From NCBI RefSeq assembly GCF_052056915.1, contig NZ_CP195119.1, positions 1,736,001 through 1,800,000 on the forward strand: a DNA stretch of 64,000 bases, read 5' to 3'. The translations under genes were made by a program, and so were the position numbers. Numbering within the stretch: position 1 is the stretch's first letter; every line of letters begins with the position of its first letter. The DNA is from MTP4 sp052056915. GTDB lineage: Archaea; Halobacteriota; Methanosarcinia; Methanosarcinales; Methanosarcinaceae. Shown here one piece after another: positions 1 through 8,896 of this stretch. The notes beneath the pieces are model-generated. The model ran no database searches. It was not told the origin of the DNA and saw nothing but the letters and a program-made list of their open reading frames with translations.

Positions 1-1
1 C

Positions 2-2131
2 ACCTCGAACAGCGCCCCGGCGGTCACAGTCACAGCCAACAACGTCACCCTGCAGGGCCTCAACATATCAGGCAACAGCTTTGAAGGCAACGGCGCCGGG
101 GTCAAAGTCACTGGAACGGACGATGATCACCACCTCCGGGGCTTCAACGTCACAGACTGCGTCTTTACAGGGAATACGGTGACCGGTCAATACCCTATGG
201 GCTGTGGTGGTGCGGCCTATCTAAAGTACGTCGACAACAGCATGATCACAAACACGACATTCACGAACAACATCGCAGAAGGCGAGTATGGCGGAGGTGT
301 GTATTTCGAAGGTTCTGACAATGCCGCCCTGACGGACACGACATTCACGAACAACACGGCAAAACAGGATGGCGGAGGGGCGCTTTTCTATATTTCTGAC
401 AATGCCAACCTGATGGACACAACATTCACGAACAACACGGCGACAAATAATGGCGGAGGGGCGTTTTTCTGGGAATCTGCCAATGCCACCCTGACTGACA
501 CGACATTCACGAACAACACAGCAGAGTGTTATAATGGAGGAGGGGCGTATTTCTATATTTCTGACAATGCCAACCTGAAGGACATGACATTCACGAACAA
601 CACGGCAAAACAGGCTGGTGGAGGGGCATATTTCTATATTTCTGACAATGCCAACCTGACGAGCACGGCATTCACGAACAACACGGCGGCAAATTATGGA
701 GGAGGGGCGGGTTTCGATACTTCTAACAATGCCAACCTGACCGACACGTCCTTTGAGAACAACAAGGCAGAAGATGGCGGAGGTGTGTATTTCTGGGAAT
801 CTGCCAATGCCACCCTGACGGGCATGACATTCAAGAACAACACGGCAAAACAGGATGGCGGAGGGGCGTATTTCGAGATTTTAGCCCTTCCCCCCCAGAC
901 AGAAACGACATTCACGAACAACGTGGCAGCTGATGGCGGCAGTCCGGTATTAAGTAATGGCTATGCCACTTTGACGGACACGACATTCACAAACAACACG
1001 GCGACAAATAATGGCGGAGGTATCTATTTCAAATCTTATGCCAATGCCGTCATCAAAAACTGTCTCTTTGACAATGAAAATAACCTCTATGCAGAATTAT
1101 CCACCGCATCAGCCCTGAACGAAACGACCTCCATAGCCGGGACCAACATAGCCGGCGGGCCGTATCTCGGAGGAAACGTCTGGCTGCGCGACCCTGCGCT
1201 GAACATCTCGGAGTGGGGTACCGATGTCGACTTTGACGGCATTTGCGATCAGAATCTGACAATCGATGGCTTTGGTACCGACGCCTTCCCACTGGTGTAC
1301 GGCGGCACGGTTTTGGTATCTTCGACGCCTACAGACGCCTTCGTCTATGTCGACGGGGTAAACACAACCCGCACCACCAATACCTCCATCTATCTCTCGG
1401 CCGGGGAGCATATCCTCGAACTCGTAATCGGCGACCTCTGCGGCAACAAGACCGTCTCCGTCGAGGCAAAGACTACAATACAGGTGATGTTCGATCTCTC
1501 TCCTGATGATGTCGACATCGAAAACGTCAGGGGACAGTCATCTAGCATAAGAAAATTTCTGAAAGGAACTCACGTCTCCTTTCCGGTAGGTGATTCCGCA
1601 ATCTACGAAATAAACTTCACAGCCGGAGAGACGATTCCTTATGATTACTTCACCGTCAAGAACACGACACTGCCTTCCGGGGTGGCTCCTCCACCGATAA
1701 CGGCCTATGAGTACGACGAGGTGACTCATTCCAACGGGCATGACTCCGCTTTCGTAGATGCAACCCTGAGCTTCCGGGTTCTGAAAACCTGGTTCGACGA
1801 AAATGGTTTTGCCCCCGAAGACGTCGTGCTCTACAGGTACCACAATGGCAACTGGGAGGCTCTCGATACGGAGATTCTTAACGAGGAAGGAAACTATGTA
1901 CGGTTCCGTGCAAAAACCCCGGGCTTCTCTCTCTTTGCCGTCGGGGTCAGAGCCTCTGCCCCGGCGTCTGAGCTGCCTGCAGCCCAGGTGGAACCTGCCA
2001 CCCAGGTGGAGCCTGCACCGACAAACACTCAGGCAAAGCCCGAAAAAACCCCGCATATAAGCCCTGTATGGTATTTGGTAGTCGTTCTGGTTATTGGAGC
2101 GGCTTATGCCCTTAAAAAGAAGTACGCATAA
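2..2131 (+). CDS. repeat-rich surface protein with PGF-pre-PGF domain (5' end outside window)
   Basis: The frame is open from base 2, so the start lies upstream; 709 codons are visible. The first half is a run of about 26-29-residue units with a core TTFTNNTA followed by GGGAYF, typical of a right-handed beta-helix (parallel beta) surface adhesin or polymorphic-outer-membrane-type protein. A PEGA-like segment follows (SSTPTDAFVYVDG), then a PGF-pre-PGF domain (from about ENVRGQSSSI to GFSLFAVGV), a Pro/Glu/Thr-rich spacer and a single C-terminal membrane helix (WYLVVVLVIGAAYAL) ending in KKKYA. This architecture is common in Methanosarcina exported proteins anchored at the envelope. The ligand is unknown. 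A GTG at 179 is an internal codon, not a convincing start. Confidence 0.85.
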   Translation, partial: TSNSAPAVTVTANNVTLQGLNISGNSFEGNGAGVKVTGTDDDHHLRGFNVTDCVFTGNTVTGQYPMGCGGAAYLKYVDNSMITNTTFTNNIAEGEYGGGVYFEGSDNAALTDTTFTNNTAKQDGGGALFYISDNANLMDTTFTNNTATNNGGGAFFWESANATLTDTTFTNNTAECYNGGGAYFYISDNANLKDMTFTNNTAKQAGGGAYFYISDNANLTSTAFTNNTAANYGGGAGFDTSNNANLTDTSFENNKAEDGGGVYFWESANATLTGMTFKNNTAKQDGGGAYFEILALPPQTETTFTNNVAADGGSPVLSNGYATLTDTTFTNNTATNNGGGIYFKSYANAVIKNCLFDNENNLYAELSTASALNETTSIAGTNIAGGPYLGGNVWLRDPALNISEWGTDVDFDGICDQNLTIDGFGTDAFPLVYGGTVLVSSTPTDAFVYVDGVNTTRTTNTSIYLSAGEHILELVIGDLCGNKTVSVEAKTTIQVMFDLSPDDVDIENVRGQSSSIRKFLKGTHVSFPVGDSAIYEINFTAGETIPYDYFTVKNTTLPSGVAPPPITAYEYDEVTHSNGHDSAFVDATLSFRVLKTWFDENGFAPEDVVLYRYHNGNWEALDTEILNEEGNYVRFRAKTPGFSLFAVGVRASAPASELPAAQVEPATQVEPAPTNTQAKPEKTPHISPVWYLVVVLVIGAAYALKKKYA

Positions 2132-2150
2132 TCCGGGTAAGTGGAATGAG

Positions 2151-2170
2151 GTAGGGGTTAGCCCCTCCTC
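2151..2170 (+). terminator. weak hairpin after the surface protein gene
   Basis: GGGG at 2154 pairs with CCCC at 2162, with partly matching flanks (GAGG / CCTC), followed by pyrimidine-rich sequence. It lies about 20 nt after the stop codon. The T run is poor, so this is only a possible terminator. Confidence 0.25.
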
Positions 2171-2550
2171 TTCTCTTCCGGTCAGGATTGCTCTCCTGAT
2201 TGTCTGATCTTCCACCGTTACATGGTTGACATTTCTGAATGAAATATGAGGGTTGCCGGCTCGAAAGTCTGAATTCTGGAACGTATAACCGGATTAGCCA
2301 TCTTACCCCTTTTTTGCCCCGGGCGCCGAAAGCGAAAGGCCTTTCCAGACAGAAAAAGAAAAGCAAGAAGTAAAATTAATAGAAAAACCAGTGGGAGTGC
2401 AAAAAAACAGAAAAAAACAGAAAAAGGGAGAGTTAAAAAAGAAAAAAAAGGGAGAAAGAGAGTAAAAAAGGAGAAAAAAGAGAAAGAGGATGAAAGAAGA
2501 ATAAATGTGAAGAAAAAGGAAAAAGAAGAAAAGAGAGTGAGACTTCAGCC
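2171..2550. other. gene-free stretch with a long polypurine tract
   Basis: No gene is seen. From about 2341 to 2541 the + strand is almost entirely A and G. Read on the - strand this is a roughly 200-nt pyrimidine tract directly after the metallo-hydrolase stop codon, so its T runs could act as an archaeal transcription terminator for that gene. Confidence 0.5.
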
Positions 2551-3306
2551 TCAGAATTCAAAGACCTGACCGTCGTAGCCGAGGGGCAAAAACACCGACT
2601 CGATATCATGGGGGCGGAAGAAATGGCTGAGGTGCGTAAGCACCACCTCTTTAGCATTGAGTTCCCCGGCAAGTTCCATGGCCTCCTTGGAATTCATATG
2701 TTTTTTGATGTGGATCCTGGGGGGGACTATGGCATCGGCAATCAGGAGGTCGGGGTCTTTCATGAGTTTGAGGCTGGCTTCGGGGATATCCTTGTTCGTG
2801 TCGCCCGTTATCACCACTTTCTTATCCCCTTCGCGGATAACAACCCCGGTAGGAATGTCGACAGGAGGATGGTTGACCTTGAAGAGGGTGAATTCCAGCC
2901 CTATGAGCTCGAAAGGCTCGTAGAGTTTCACGTAATGGTACCTCGGTTTCAGGAAATATACGAACTGGTTGATGTAGTCCAGGGTTTCGGGAATCCCGTA
3001 GACATCGACTTTATGCTGGACCCTGTAAAACTCCCCGAACCCCGAGTAATGGTCATAATGCCCATGGGTCCAGATTACCCCGTCCACACAGGTCCCGTCC
3101 ATACAGGAGACCTTCTGCCTGAGGAGCTGCTGCCGCAGGTCCGGGCTCGTGTCAATAAGTATCCTGCCCTCGGAAGATTCCACAAGGATCGAGAACCTCA
3201 GGCGCTGGCTCTTTCCACCTTTGCGGGCATCCGTGCAGGCAGGGCAGGTACAGCCTATTTTCGGGGTCCCTATGGCATCCCCGGTCCCAAGAAGTGTGAG
3301 TCTCAT
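2551..3306 (-). CDS. MBL-fold metallo-hydrolase, PhnP-like
   Basis: A 251-residue metallo-beta-lactamase fold protein. The metal-binding motif HGHYDH is at residues 81-86, with GDTN and a late LTHLSH histidine motif supplying the other ligands. The N-terminal GTGDAIGTP and the cysteines of CTCPAC (residues 19-24) match the PhnP branch (phosphoribosyl 1,2-cyclic phosphate phosphodiesterase), which carries an extra structural zinc. There are no phn genes nearby, so the true substrate is open: another cyclic phosphodiester is possible. It is transcribed towards the polypurine tract; the AAA ATPase gene lies upstream on the same strand after a gap of about 125 bp. Confidence 0.85.
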   Translation of the reverse strand: MRLTLLGTGDAIGTPKIGCTCPACTDARKGGKSQRLRFSILVESSEGRILIDTSPDLRQQLLRQKVSCMDGTCVDGVIWTHGHYDHYSGFGEFYRVQHKVDVYGIPETLDYINQFVYFLKPRYHYVKLYEPFELIGLEFTLFKVNHPPVDIPTGVVIREGDKKVVITGDTNKDIPEASLKLMKDPDLLIADAIVPPRIHIKKHMNSKEAMELAGELNAKEVVLTHLSHFFRPHDIESVFLPLGYDGQVFEF

Positions 3307-3431
3307 ATTTTGAGCCTCATTTTGCTAAACTCATTATTCAAACCTCATTTGACAGATTCATTCATCGAAACTCTTCGAGAATCTCTTTTTGACACCTTCA
3401 TTTTGCAGACCTGTTTTTGCTGGCTCCGCAC

Positions 3432-4709
3432 TTAATCCCCGCCGTACTGTTCGGACTTGAGCTCTGCCCTTTCGTCAAAGTCCAGCACGGCTTCCAGCAG
3501 GTCCTGCTGGGTCAGCACCTTGCGCTCTTCCAGAAGAGCACTGAGAACAGCTTCCCGGATTACCATTCGAAGGTCCGAGCCCGAGTAACCCTCGGTCATT
3601 TCTGCAATTTCCTTCGTATCCAGGTCCCCTTCGATGTACCTGGTCACAAGGTCCAGAATTTCCTTGCGCATCTCGATGTCCGGCAGAGGGAAGTGAACGA
3701 TTTCATCAAAACGTCTCCATGCAGCACTGTCAAGCATCCGGGGGTGGTTGGTAGCGGCAATCAGGAGGACACCGTGTTCTACAAGGCTGATCTCGTCAAT
3801 TGCTTTCAGGAGGGTGTTGACAGCCCGCTTGATTGCGGCGTTCTCATCCGAGGTCCGGGCCTTTGCCACGAAGTCCAGTTCATCGATAAAAAGGATACAT
3901 GGATTCAGTTTCTTGGACAGCAGGAAGACCCTGTCAATGTTCTTTGCAGTCTCGCCAAGGTACTGGTCCGTGACCATAGAAAGCTTGACCTCCACGAAAG
4001 GAATGGAAAGCCGCTCGGAAAGCGCCCTTGCAACAGAGGTCTTCCCGGTCCCGGGGGGTCCTACGAACAGGAGCTTGCCTATATCATGCAGCCCGATTTC
4101 CCGGAGGTACTCCCGGTGCTTGATCGCTTTCAGGACTTTTTCGACTTCTTCTTCCTGCTCCTTTGTGAGGACAAGGTCCTTGACTTTCTGCTTAACGTCT
4201 TCCGGGGCGATGATAGACACCAGTTTGAGCATGTCTTCGCCCTTATCCTCTTTCCGGATTTCAGCAATCAGGGACTCGATCCATTCCCTATCAACTTCTT
4301 TTGGCCTTGCCTTCGCCTTTGCCTCGACATAGCTTGCAGCTTCCAGTTTCCTGATTTCCCCAAAGTAGTAAGCAAGAACAGGGTTATTTTCAATTCTCCC
4401 CGGGGATTCGTCCTGCTTTTCGAACCATTCCACTGCAAGGTCAAAAGCGCTCAAACGGATTTCAAAATTGGACCTGTCGGTAACTATGAACGGCACATTC
4501 CTGACACTTTTTTCAACATTTTCAATGCCGTATAATTTTTCAACCCTGGAAATTGAAACCAGAATAGGTTTGGGGACGGTTTTTTCCGCGCTGCTCCAGT
4601 AGTGTTTCCGGATCTCCTTTGGGAGATCATTCACGTCAAGCTCAGAGTAGCGGTTATAGATCTCTGCGGTAAGCAACAGCTCTACTATAGAAATTATGGT
4701 ACCTGGCAT
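3432..4709 (-). CDS. AAA-family ATPase
   Basis: A 425-residue protein. Residues 1-200 form a conserved but unassigned domain with helical charged stretches. The AAA module begins near residue 210, with Walker A GPPGTGKT (217-224), Walker B LFIDEL (273-278), and a sensor/arginine region around AAWRRFDEIVHFPLP. A lid domain follows (EMTEGYSGSDLRMVIREAV), as in FtsH/Cdc48-type AAA proteins. There is no protease domain and no membrane segment, so it probably works as a cytoplasmic remodelling ATPase or chaperone. Partner and substrate cannot be named from context. It could be transcribed with the downstream metallo-hydrolase. Confidence 0.85.
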   Translation of the reverse strand: MPGTIISIVELLLTAEIYNRYSELDVNDLPKEIRKHYWSSAEKTVPKPILVSISRVEKLYGIENVEKSVRNVPFIVTDRSNFEIRLSAFDLAVEWFEKQDESPGRIENNPVLAYYFGEIRKLEAASYVEAKAKARPKEVDREWIESLIAEIRKEDKGEDMLKLVSIIAPEDVKQKVKDLVLTKEQEEEVEKVLKAIKHREYLREIGLHDIGKLLFVGPPGTGKTSVARALSERLSIPFVEVKLSMVTDQYLGETAKNIDRVFLLSKKLNPCILFIDELDFVAKARTSDENAAIKRAVNTLLKAIDEISLVEHGVLLIAATNHPRMLDSAAWRRFDEIVHFPLPDIEMRKEILDLVTRYIEGDLDTKEIAEMTEGYSGSDLRMVIREAVLSALLEERKVLTQQDLLEAVLDFDERAELKSEQYGGD

Positions 4710-5107
4710 GTTTTTTACCTGTTACGTGCTTAGGATAATTCACTCTCAAGTGCTGAGCCCTTAAGTGCGGTAAGTTATGAAGTCCTTGTTTAAGTGGCTA
4801 AACCCTGTAATAGGTTTTCTTCCATGATATAATTTACTAAGCGGCAGACAGAATCCCGGATTTAAAACAGCTCCCTGATGATACATTTATCTAGCAGAAA
4901 GACATTATCGTCTACTCCATCTTTCTGGGAAAAGCCAGGGGCATTCGTTTCGAATAACTTTTTCGTATATGGAAATGCTTCAAGCGCTCCTGAAAAGACA
5001 AATCCTGTTATCAGCAATAAAAATTCATTAAAGATTTAAAAATTCTATTATTGTCCGGAAGTCCCTCTGTTTCCGGGAATAAAGAATAATCCTGAGAGGA
5101 TCACTTC
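4710..5107. other. intergenic region between divergent genes
   Basis: About 400 bp between the AAA ATPase (leftward) and purC (rightward). It is AT-rich and should hold both promoters. I see no convincing small gene or structured RNA. Confidence 0.5.
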
Positions 5108-5821
5108 ATGAAAAGAGAACAGCTCTATTCCGGGAAAGCAAAGACCATCTACACAACTGATGATCCCGACGTCCTCATCTCCGAATTTAGAAACAGCCTG
5201 ACGGCCTTCAACGGAGAAAAGAAAGGGGAAATGGAAAAGAAAGGGTATTACAACTCCCATATCTCAAAAAAACTCTTTGAGATGCTGGAAGAAAACGGGA
5301 TCAGCACCCACTATATAAAGATGCTTTCCGATATCGAAATGATGGTGCGGAAAGTAGAAATTATAAAAATAGAGGTTATTGTCAGGAACATTGCCGCAGG
5401 TTCCATTACAAGGAAATATCCCATAGAAGAAGGCACTGTTTTCGAGTCTCCGGTCCTGGTCTTTGACTACAAGAGCGACGAGTTAGGCGACCCCATGCTC
5501 AATGACGACATAGCTCTGGCCCTTGGCCTGGCTACCCGGGAAGAAATCGCCACCATTCGGAAGCTTGCCCTCAGGATAAACGAACTGCTTGTGCCCTATC
5601 TGGACAAGCGGGGAATCATGCTCCCCGACTTCAAACTCGAGTTTGGGAGAAGCAACGGGGAAATCATCCTTGCCGACGAAATATCCTGTGACACCTGCCG
5701 TTTCTGGGACAAAGAAACAAAACAGTCCATGGACAAGGACGTCTTCAGGTTCGATAAAGGCGACATTTCAAAGGCTTACGAAGAAGTTGCCCGGCGCATC
5801 GTACCCGAAATCTTTGAATAA
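5108..5821 (+). CDS. purC: phosphoribosylaminoimidazole-succinocarboxamide synthase (SAICAR synthetase)
   Basis: A 237-residue protein of normal length for PurC. It joins CAIR and aspartate using ATP in de novo purine synthesis. Family motifs are visible: YSGKAKTIY near the N-terminus (ATP-binding loop), then SLTAFNGEKKG, VRNIAAGS, and the C-terminal LADEISCDTCRFWD. The start ATG follows GAGAGGATC, a reasonable ribosome-binding site. The other purine genes in this window (purL, purH) are separate, so the pathway is scattered rather than in one operon. A hairpin terminator follows. Confidence 0.96.
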   Translation: MKREQLYSGKAKTIYTTDDPDVLISEFRNSLTAFNGEKKGEMEKKGYYNSHISKKLFEMLEENGISTHYIKMLSDIEMMVRKVEIIKIEVIVRNIAAGSITRKYPIEEGTVFESPVLVFDYKSDELGDPMLNDDIALALGLATREEIATIRKLALRINELLVPYLDKRGIMLPDFKLEFGRSNGEIILADEISCDTCRFWDKETKQSMDKDVFRFDKGDISKAYEEVARRIVPEIFE

Positions 5822-5855
5822 GCCGCAAAAAACTAATATTTGTTTTTGATTATCA

Positions 5856-5886
5856 GGTGGATTTACCATCCACCAGCCCTATTTTT
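5856..5886 (+). terminator. hairpin terminator after purC
   Basis: A perfect 7-bp stem, GGTGGAT (5856-5862) with ATCCACC (5868-5874), loop of 5, followed by a T5 run at 5882-5886. It lies in the convergent gap between purC and the nreA-like gene. Confidence 0.6.
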
Positions 5887-5977
5887 CAGCAGCCTTAAAA
5901 AGTGAAATTTCACATTTCGAGTTTTACATTTCGAGTTTTACATTTTAAAATTCCGATTTTAAATTTACATTTTGAAT

Positions 5978-7204
5978 TTAAATTTTAAAAAAAGAATTCA
6001 GTGTGGTCTGGAAGCAGAAATCCGAAAGCATCCTGGCTTTTTGCATCCATTCGTCCCTGGGAGTGCGTACCCTTCCTGTAAGGTCCGAAACTGCGGCTTC
6101 AAGGGAATCAAAGGTTTGCGGCGGGTTTTTGAGGGCGTTTTTTACCCCTTCCCGGACTACCCAGACACCCAGGGGAGCCCAATAATCGGGAGTGATTTCC
6201 CTGAGGATGAAGACCGAAGCCTGCCTTCTGACCCCTGCAAGGTACTCAAGTACCGGAAGCCTTGCCGCATAGTAACCTCCTGCCAGAGAAGAATACTTCT
6301 TTTTTCCGTCCAGCCCCTCACTGTCTTCCCCGACCCAGCTCGATTCTCCGGACCAGACGGTCTTCGGGAGCCAGGCCTCGATTAGTTCGAAAGAGTAGAC
6401 TCTCGGGAGGAGGAGGATTTCGAAGTGGTTCCCGAAATGGGTCCCACTAAAGAGCGTGATTTCGGAAACCCAGGGGTAGTCCAGGATTTTGTCCGCCAGT
6501 TCCTTTCCGGCCATGTCGTCCACGGCGGTGATGGACCAGCGGGTGGGCACGACTTTTCGCTCTTTTCCCAGAAGGCCAATAGAAAAGAGGCGGGTTATCT
6601 GTTCCCCTGAAACGTCACCTTTGTAAAGCTCGAGTACTGCATCTTTTGCCAGGGCGTCGGTATCGTAGACGAGATAGTCTACTTTTTTCGGGACGTTTGG
6701 GTTTTCGGCAAGCTCGAAGTTCTTTACAAGCCCTGAAGGGCCCATGGGAGTGTGGACCGCATCGAATTTAAGCTCCTGTTTCGGGGCTTTGAAAAACCAG
6801 GCTTCCGTATCCACGGGGTTTTTGGAAAGGGCAAGTTCCTGCGCCTTTGCCAGAAGAGGATTTTCCTTGCCCCGGGCATCCTTTACATGGAGGGTCGTGT
6901 TTGCCCTTACCAGGCGGGAACGCATTGATATGATGTCCTCTATCTGCATGTTCGCCCATCTGGCAGGGTCCTCAAGGAGCAGGGCATCCCCCTCTTGTGC
7001 AGAGGGAGGGATCAGGGGGCCCGCAGAGACCCTGGGGTAACCGAAACTACCTACAAAAAGAGCCGGGGGAGAAGCTCCGAAAACGGAGTTTCCGGATATC
7101 TCGGAAGAGATTGACTGTACGGACTTGAATTTTTCAAGAATAGGACATCGAGGACGCCCGCACAGACCCTTACCTTTGCATTTGATACAGGTTTTGGCAT
7201 TCAC
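5978..7204 (-). CDS. nreA: Nre-family DNA repair protein with PCNA-binding tail
   Basis: A 408-residue protein of the archaeal Nre family. In Haloferax NreA acts with PCNA in repair of alkylation damage (family knowledge). The N-terminus has four cysteines, C6, C9, C15 and C20 (TCIKCKGKGLCGRPRC), a likely metal site. The conserved Nre_N region starts at about PPALFVGSFGYPRVSAGP, and the Nre_C region includes HFGNHFEILLLPR. The last residues, QTTLNSFF (399-406), are a perfect PIP box (QxxLxxFF) for binding the sliding clamp. The start ATG overlaps the stop of the upstream HTH gene (ATGA at 7204-7201), so the two are translationally coupled. Confidence 0.9.
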   Translation of the reverse strand: MNAKTCIKCKGKGLCGRPRCPILEKFKSVQSISSEISGNSVFGASPPALFVGSFGYPRVSAGPLIPPSAQEGDALLLEDPARWANMQIEDIISMRSRLVRANTTLHVKDARGKENPLLAKAQELALSKNPVDTEAWFFKAPKQELKFDAVHTPMGPSGLVKNFELAENPNVPKKVDYLVYDTDALAKDAVLELYKGDVSGEQITRLFSIGLLGKERKVVPTRWSITAVDDMAGKELADKILDYPWVSEITLFSGTHFGNHFEILLLPRVYSFELIEAWLPKTVWSGESSWVGEDSEGLDGKKKYSSLAGGYYAARLPVLEYLAGVRRQASVFILREITPDYWAPLGVWVVREGVKNALKNPPQTFDSLEAAVSDLTGRVRTPRDEWMQKARMLSDFCFQTTLNSFFKI

Positions 7205-7566
7205 TCGGAATCAATGTCTCCACAAATGCTACAGGATTCCACCCCAGGCGCATTTTTGTACAGCCAGCCGGATTTCTGGACAAATTTGCATACGTTGCAC
7301 ATCCCCTGGACTTTTTCCTGAGAGGACAACTCTTTGTCCAGGAGAACTGCTGCAAACCTCCGGATTTCTCCCTGGGTCTCCATCGAGAAATCAACCTCAG
7401 CTCCACGTTTTTCACTCACATACTGGGAGACTGCGGCTCTTGAAAGCTCCAGAATCTCCGCTACATCCTGCTGAGTACAGCCATGTTCGAAAATCAATAC
7501 CCGCGAAAGTTCAGCCCGGATAGCAGGCAGTACTTTCTGTACCATTACTTCACATGTTGTTTTCAT
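7201..7566 (-). CDS. HTH regulator with C-terminal double CxxC
   Basis: A 121-residue protein from the ATG at 7566; an in-frame GTG lies 12 nt upstream, but the ATG has a good Shine-Dalgarno (GTGAGGT, spacing 5). The middle has a helix-turn-helix (CTQQDVAEILELSRAAVSQYVSEKRG). The tail carries CNVC and CSIC pairs about 18 residues apart, a probable zinc ribbon or Fe-S/redox site. It overlaps nreA by 4 nt and so probably controls or senses something tied to NreA. Family members in other archaea are annotated only as predicted regulators; the ligand is unknown. Confidence 0.82.
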   Translation of the reverse strand: MKTTCEVMVQKVLPAIRAELSRVLIFEHGCTQQDVAEILELSRAAVSQYVSEKRGAEVDFSMETQGEIRRFAAVLLDKELSSQEKVQGMCNVCKFVQKSGWLYKNAPGVESCSICGDIDSE

Positions 7567-7795
7567 GAGAGACCTCACTTACACAGGCTAAATACGGATA
7601 TCGGCATTCCCAACTACTGCACATTATTTATTCAAATTAGTTCTTCTGGAAGAGCCTGAACTCTCCTTACTGCAACACCAGGGCACTGCAAGTTGCCGAA
7701 AAAAACCGATAAAAAATATGTGTGCAACTCCGGTAATCGGAGAAGTTGCTTTATCAGAAGGCCCGCTCTAGCCCTGAAGAGCGAAAATTCAGCCA

Positions 7796-8104
7796 TTAAT
7801 TTTTGATTTGTTCAGCAGTGAACCCTTTTTCCATAAGTACATCTTTCATGCGGGCCAGATGGTTGCCCTGGAGTTCGACCGTATTCCCTTTTACGGTACC
7901 TCCGCATGCAAACTTTGACTTAAGGTAAGTGGACAGTTCGTGAAGGTCAATTTCACTGGCGTCAAAACCCTCTACAACCGTAACTTCCTTTCCATATCTT
8001 CTTCTGTTGACTTTCACTGTGATCCGCTGCTGCTCTTTCGCAACCTCTTCGCAAATGCAAAGTTCATTTGGAAGCCCGCAAACCGGGCACATTCCGCTGC
8101 TCAT
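7796..8104 (-). CDS. SUI1/eIF1-family translation initiation factor (aIF1-like)
   Basis: A 102-residue protein. The C-terminal ~80 residues are a SUI1 domain (ITVKVNRRRYGKEVTVVEGF ... LKSKFACGGTVKG ... LQGNHLARMKDVLMEKGF), with the conserved CGGTVKG loop. The N-terminus is a small zinc-knuckle-like segment (CPVCGLPNELCICEE), as in many archaeal members. eIF1-type proteins bind the small ribosomal subunit near the P site and help select the start codon. It stands alone. A GGAGGA lies about 11 nt before the ATG, slightly far for a Shine-Dalgarno site. Confidence 0.9.
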   Translation of the reverse strand: MSSGMCPVCGLPNELCICEEVAKEQQRITVKVNRRRYGKEVTVVEGFDASEIDLHELSTYLKSKFACGGTVKGNTVELQGNHLARMKDVLMEKGFTAEQIKN

Positions 8105-8656
8105 TTGTTGGTATATCCTCCAAATTTGTAATAAATATATATGTACATTACATCTAAAAATTAATGAGTGGATGTAAAGTACTTATCGATGAAGGTATTA
8201 AAGCCTAATGGTATTTTCAGGCATTCTTATGCCGAATTTTGCACACAGAGTACAAATTTGTAAGATCTACAAAAAGCATAACACCTGAACCGGAGCTTTA
8301 TGGTTTTATTGTTTACTCCAATATATTATATTATTGATCATGTTATTTTACATTATGTAACGCTACGTGGGGGTCTAACGGGTGTTTTCACCGGTCTGCA
8401 AAGTAAAAAACATCATCATACGAGCAATCTACGCAACAAAAAGAAAACATCCAGGCAAAGAAAATATAACAAAACTGTCATTCCACTGGAAAAAACACGC
8501 TTCAGCGGCGAAAAGCTAAATATAGCTTAAACTCCATAGATTTATATAGCCCATTATATTTACGGATATATACACTTATTATATATAAAAATAATCATAT
8601 TAAAGTTGTGAAAAAATAATGGGACAAAAAGATAAGGCATATTCGGGAGGTGCCCA
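8105..8656. other. AT-rich intergenic region
   Basis: About 550 bp between the leftward aIF1-like gene and the rightward winged-helix gene. It must hold both promoters. A 76-codon frame at 8300-8530 has no ribosome-binding site and an atypical Lys/His-rich tail, and I do not accept it as a gene. Confidence 0.45.
8541..8548 (+). promoter_or_regulatory. candidate TATA box for the winged-helix gene
   Basis: TTTATATA preceded by a purine-rich TAGA (BRE-like position). Transcription would begin near 8572, giving a leader of about 85 nt before the ATG at 8657. Confidence 0.35.
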
Positions 8657-8896
8657 ATGAACGAGTTAATAGGTTTTGTGAACGGAAGCAATGCACGGCA
8701 AAAAGTACTCTCCCTGCTCGCCTCGAAGGGAGAAATGGAAGGGAAACGTATCGCAAAAACACTGCATATCGTATACCCAGCCATGGAAAAAACCCTGGGG
8801 GAACTGGAGGAAAAAGAACTGGTCTCTAAAAAGGAGGAGAATTACTCCCTGACCGAAAATGGAGCAAAAGTGGAAAAAATTATCCAGCAAATCTAA
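8657..8896 (+). CDS. small winged-helix DNA-binding protein
   Basis: A 79-residue protein that is a single winged-helix domain: ARQKVLSLLASKGEMEGKRIAKTLHIVYPAMEKTLGELEEKELVSKKEENYSL folds as three helices and a wing, followed by a short helix. It has a strong Shine-Dalgarno site (GGGAGGTG, 8647-8654) just upstream of the ATG. No sensor domain is present, so it either responds through dimerisation or acts as an architectural or accessory regulator. Target unknown. Confidence 0.8.
   Translation: MNELIGFVNGSNARQKVLSLLASKGEMEGKRIAKTLHIVYPAMEKTLGELEEKELVSKKEENYSLTENGAKVEKIIQQI

Noticed and set aside
3417..4535. 372-codon frame on the + strand
   Set aside because: Antisense shadow of the AAA ATPase, which has clear Walker motifs on the - strand.
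8300..8530. 76-codon frame on the + strand
   Set aside because: No ribosome-binding site, low-complexity Lys/His-rich tail and no recognisable fold; it lies in a promoter region.
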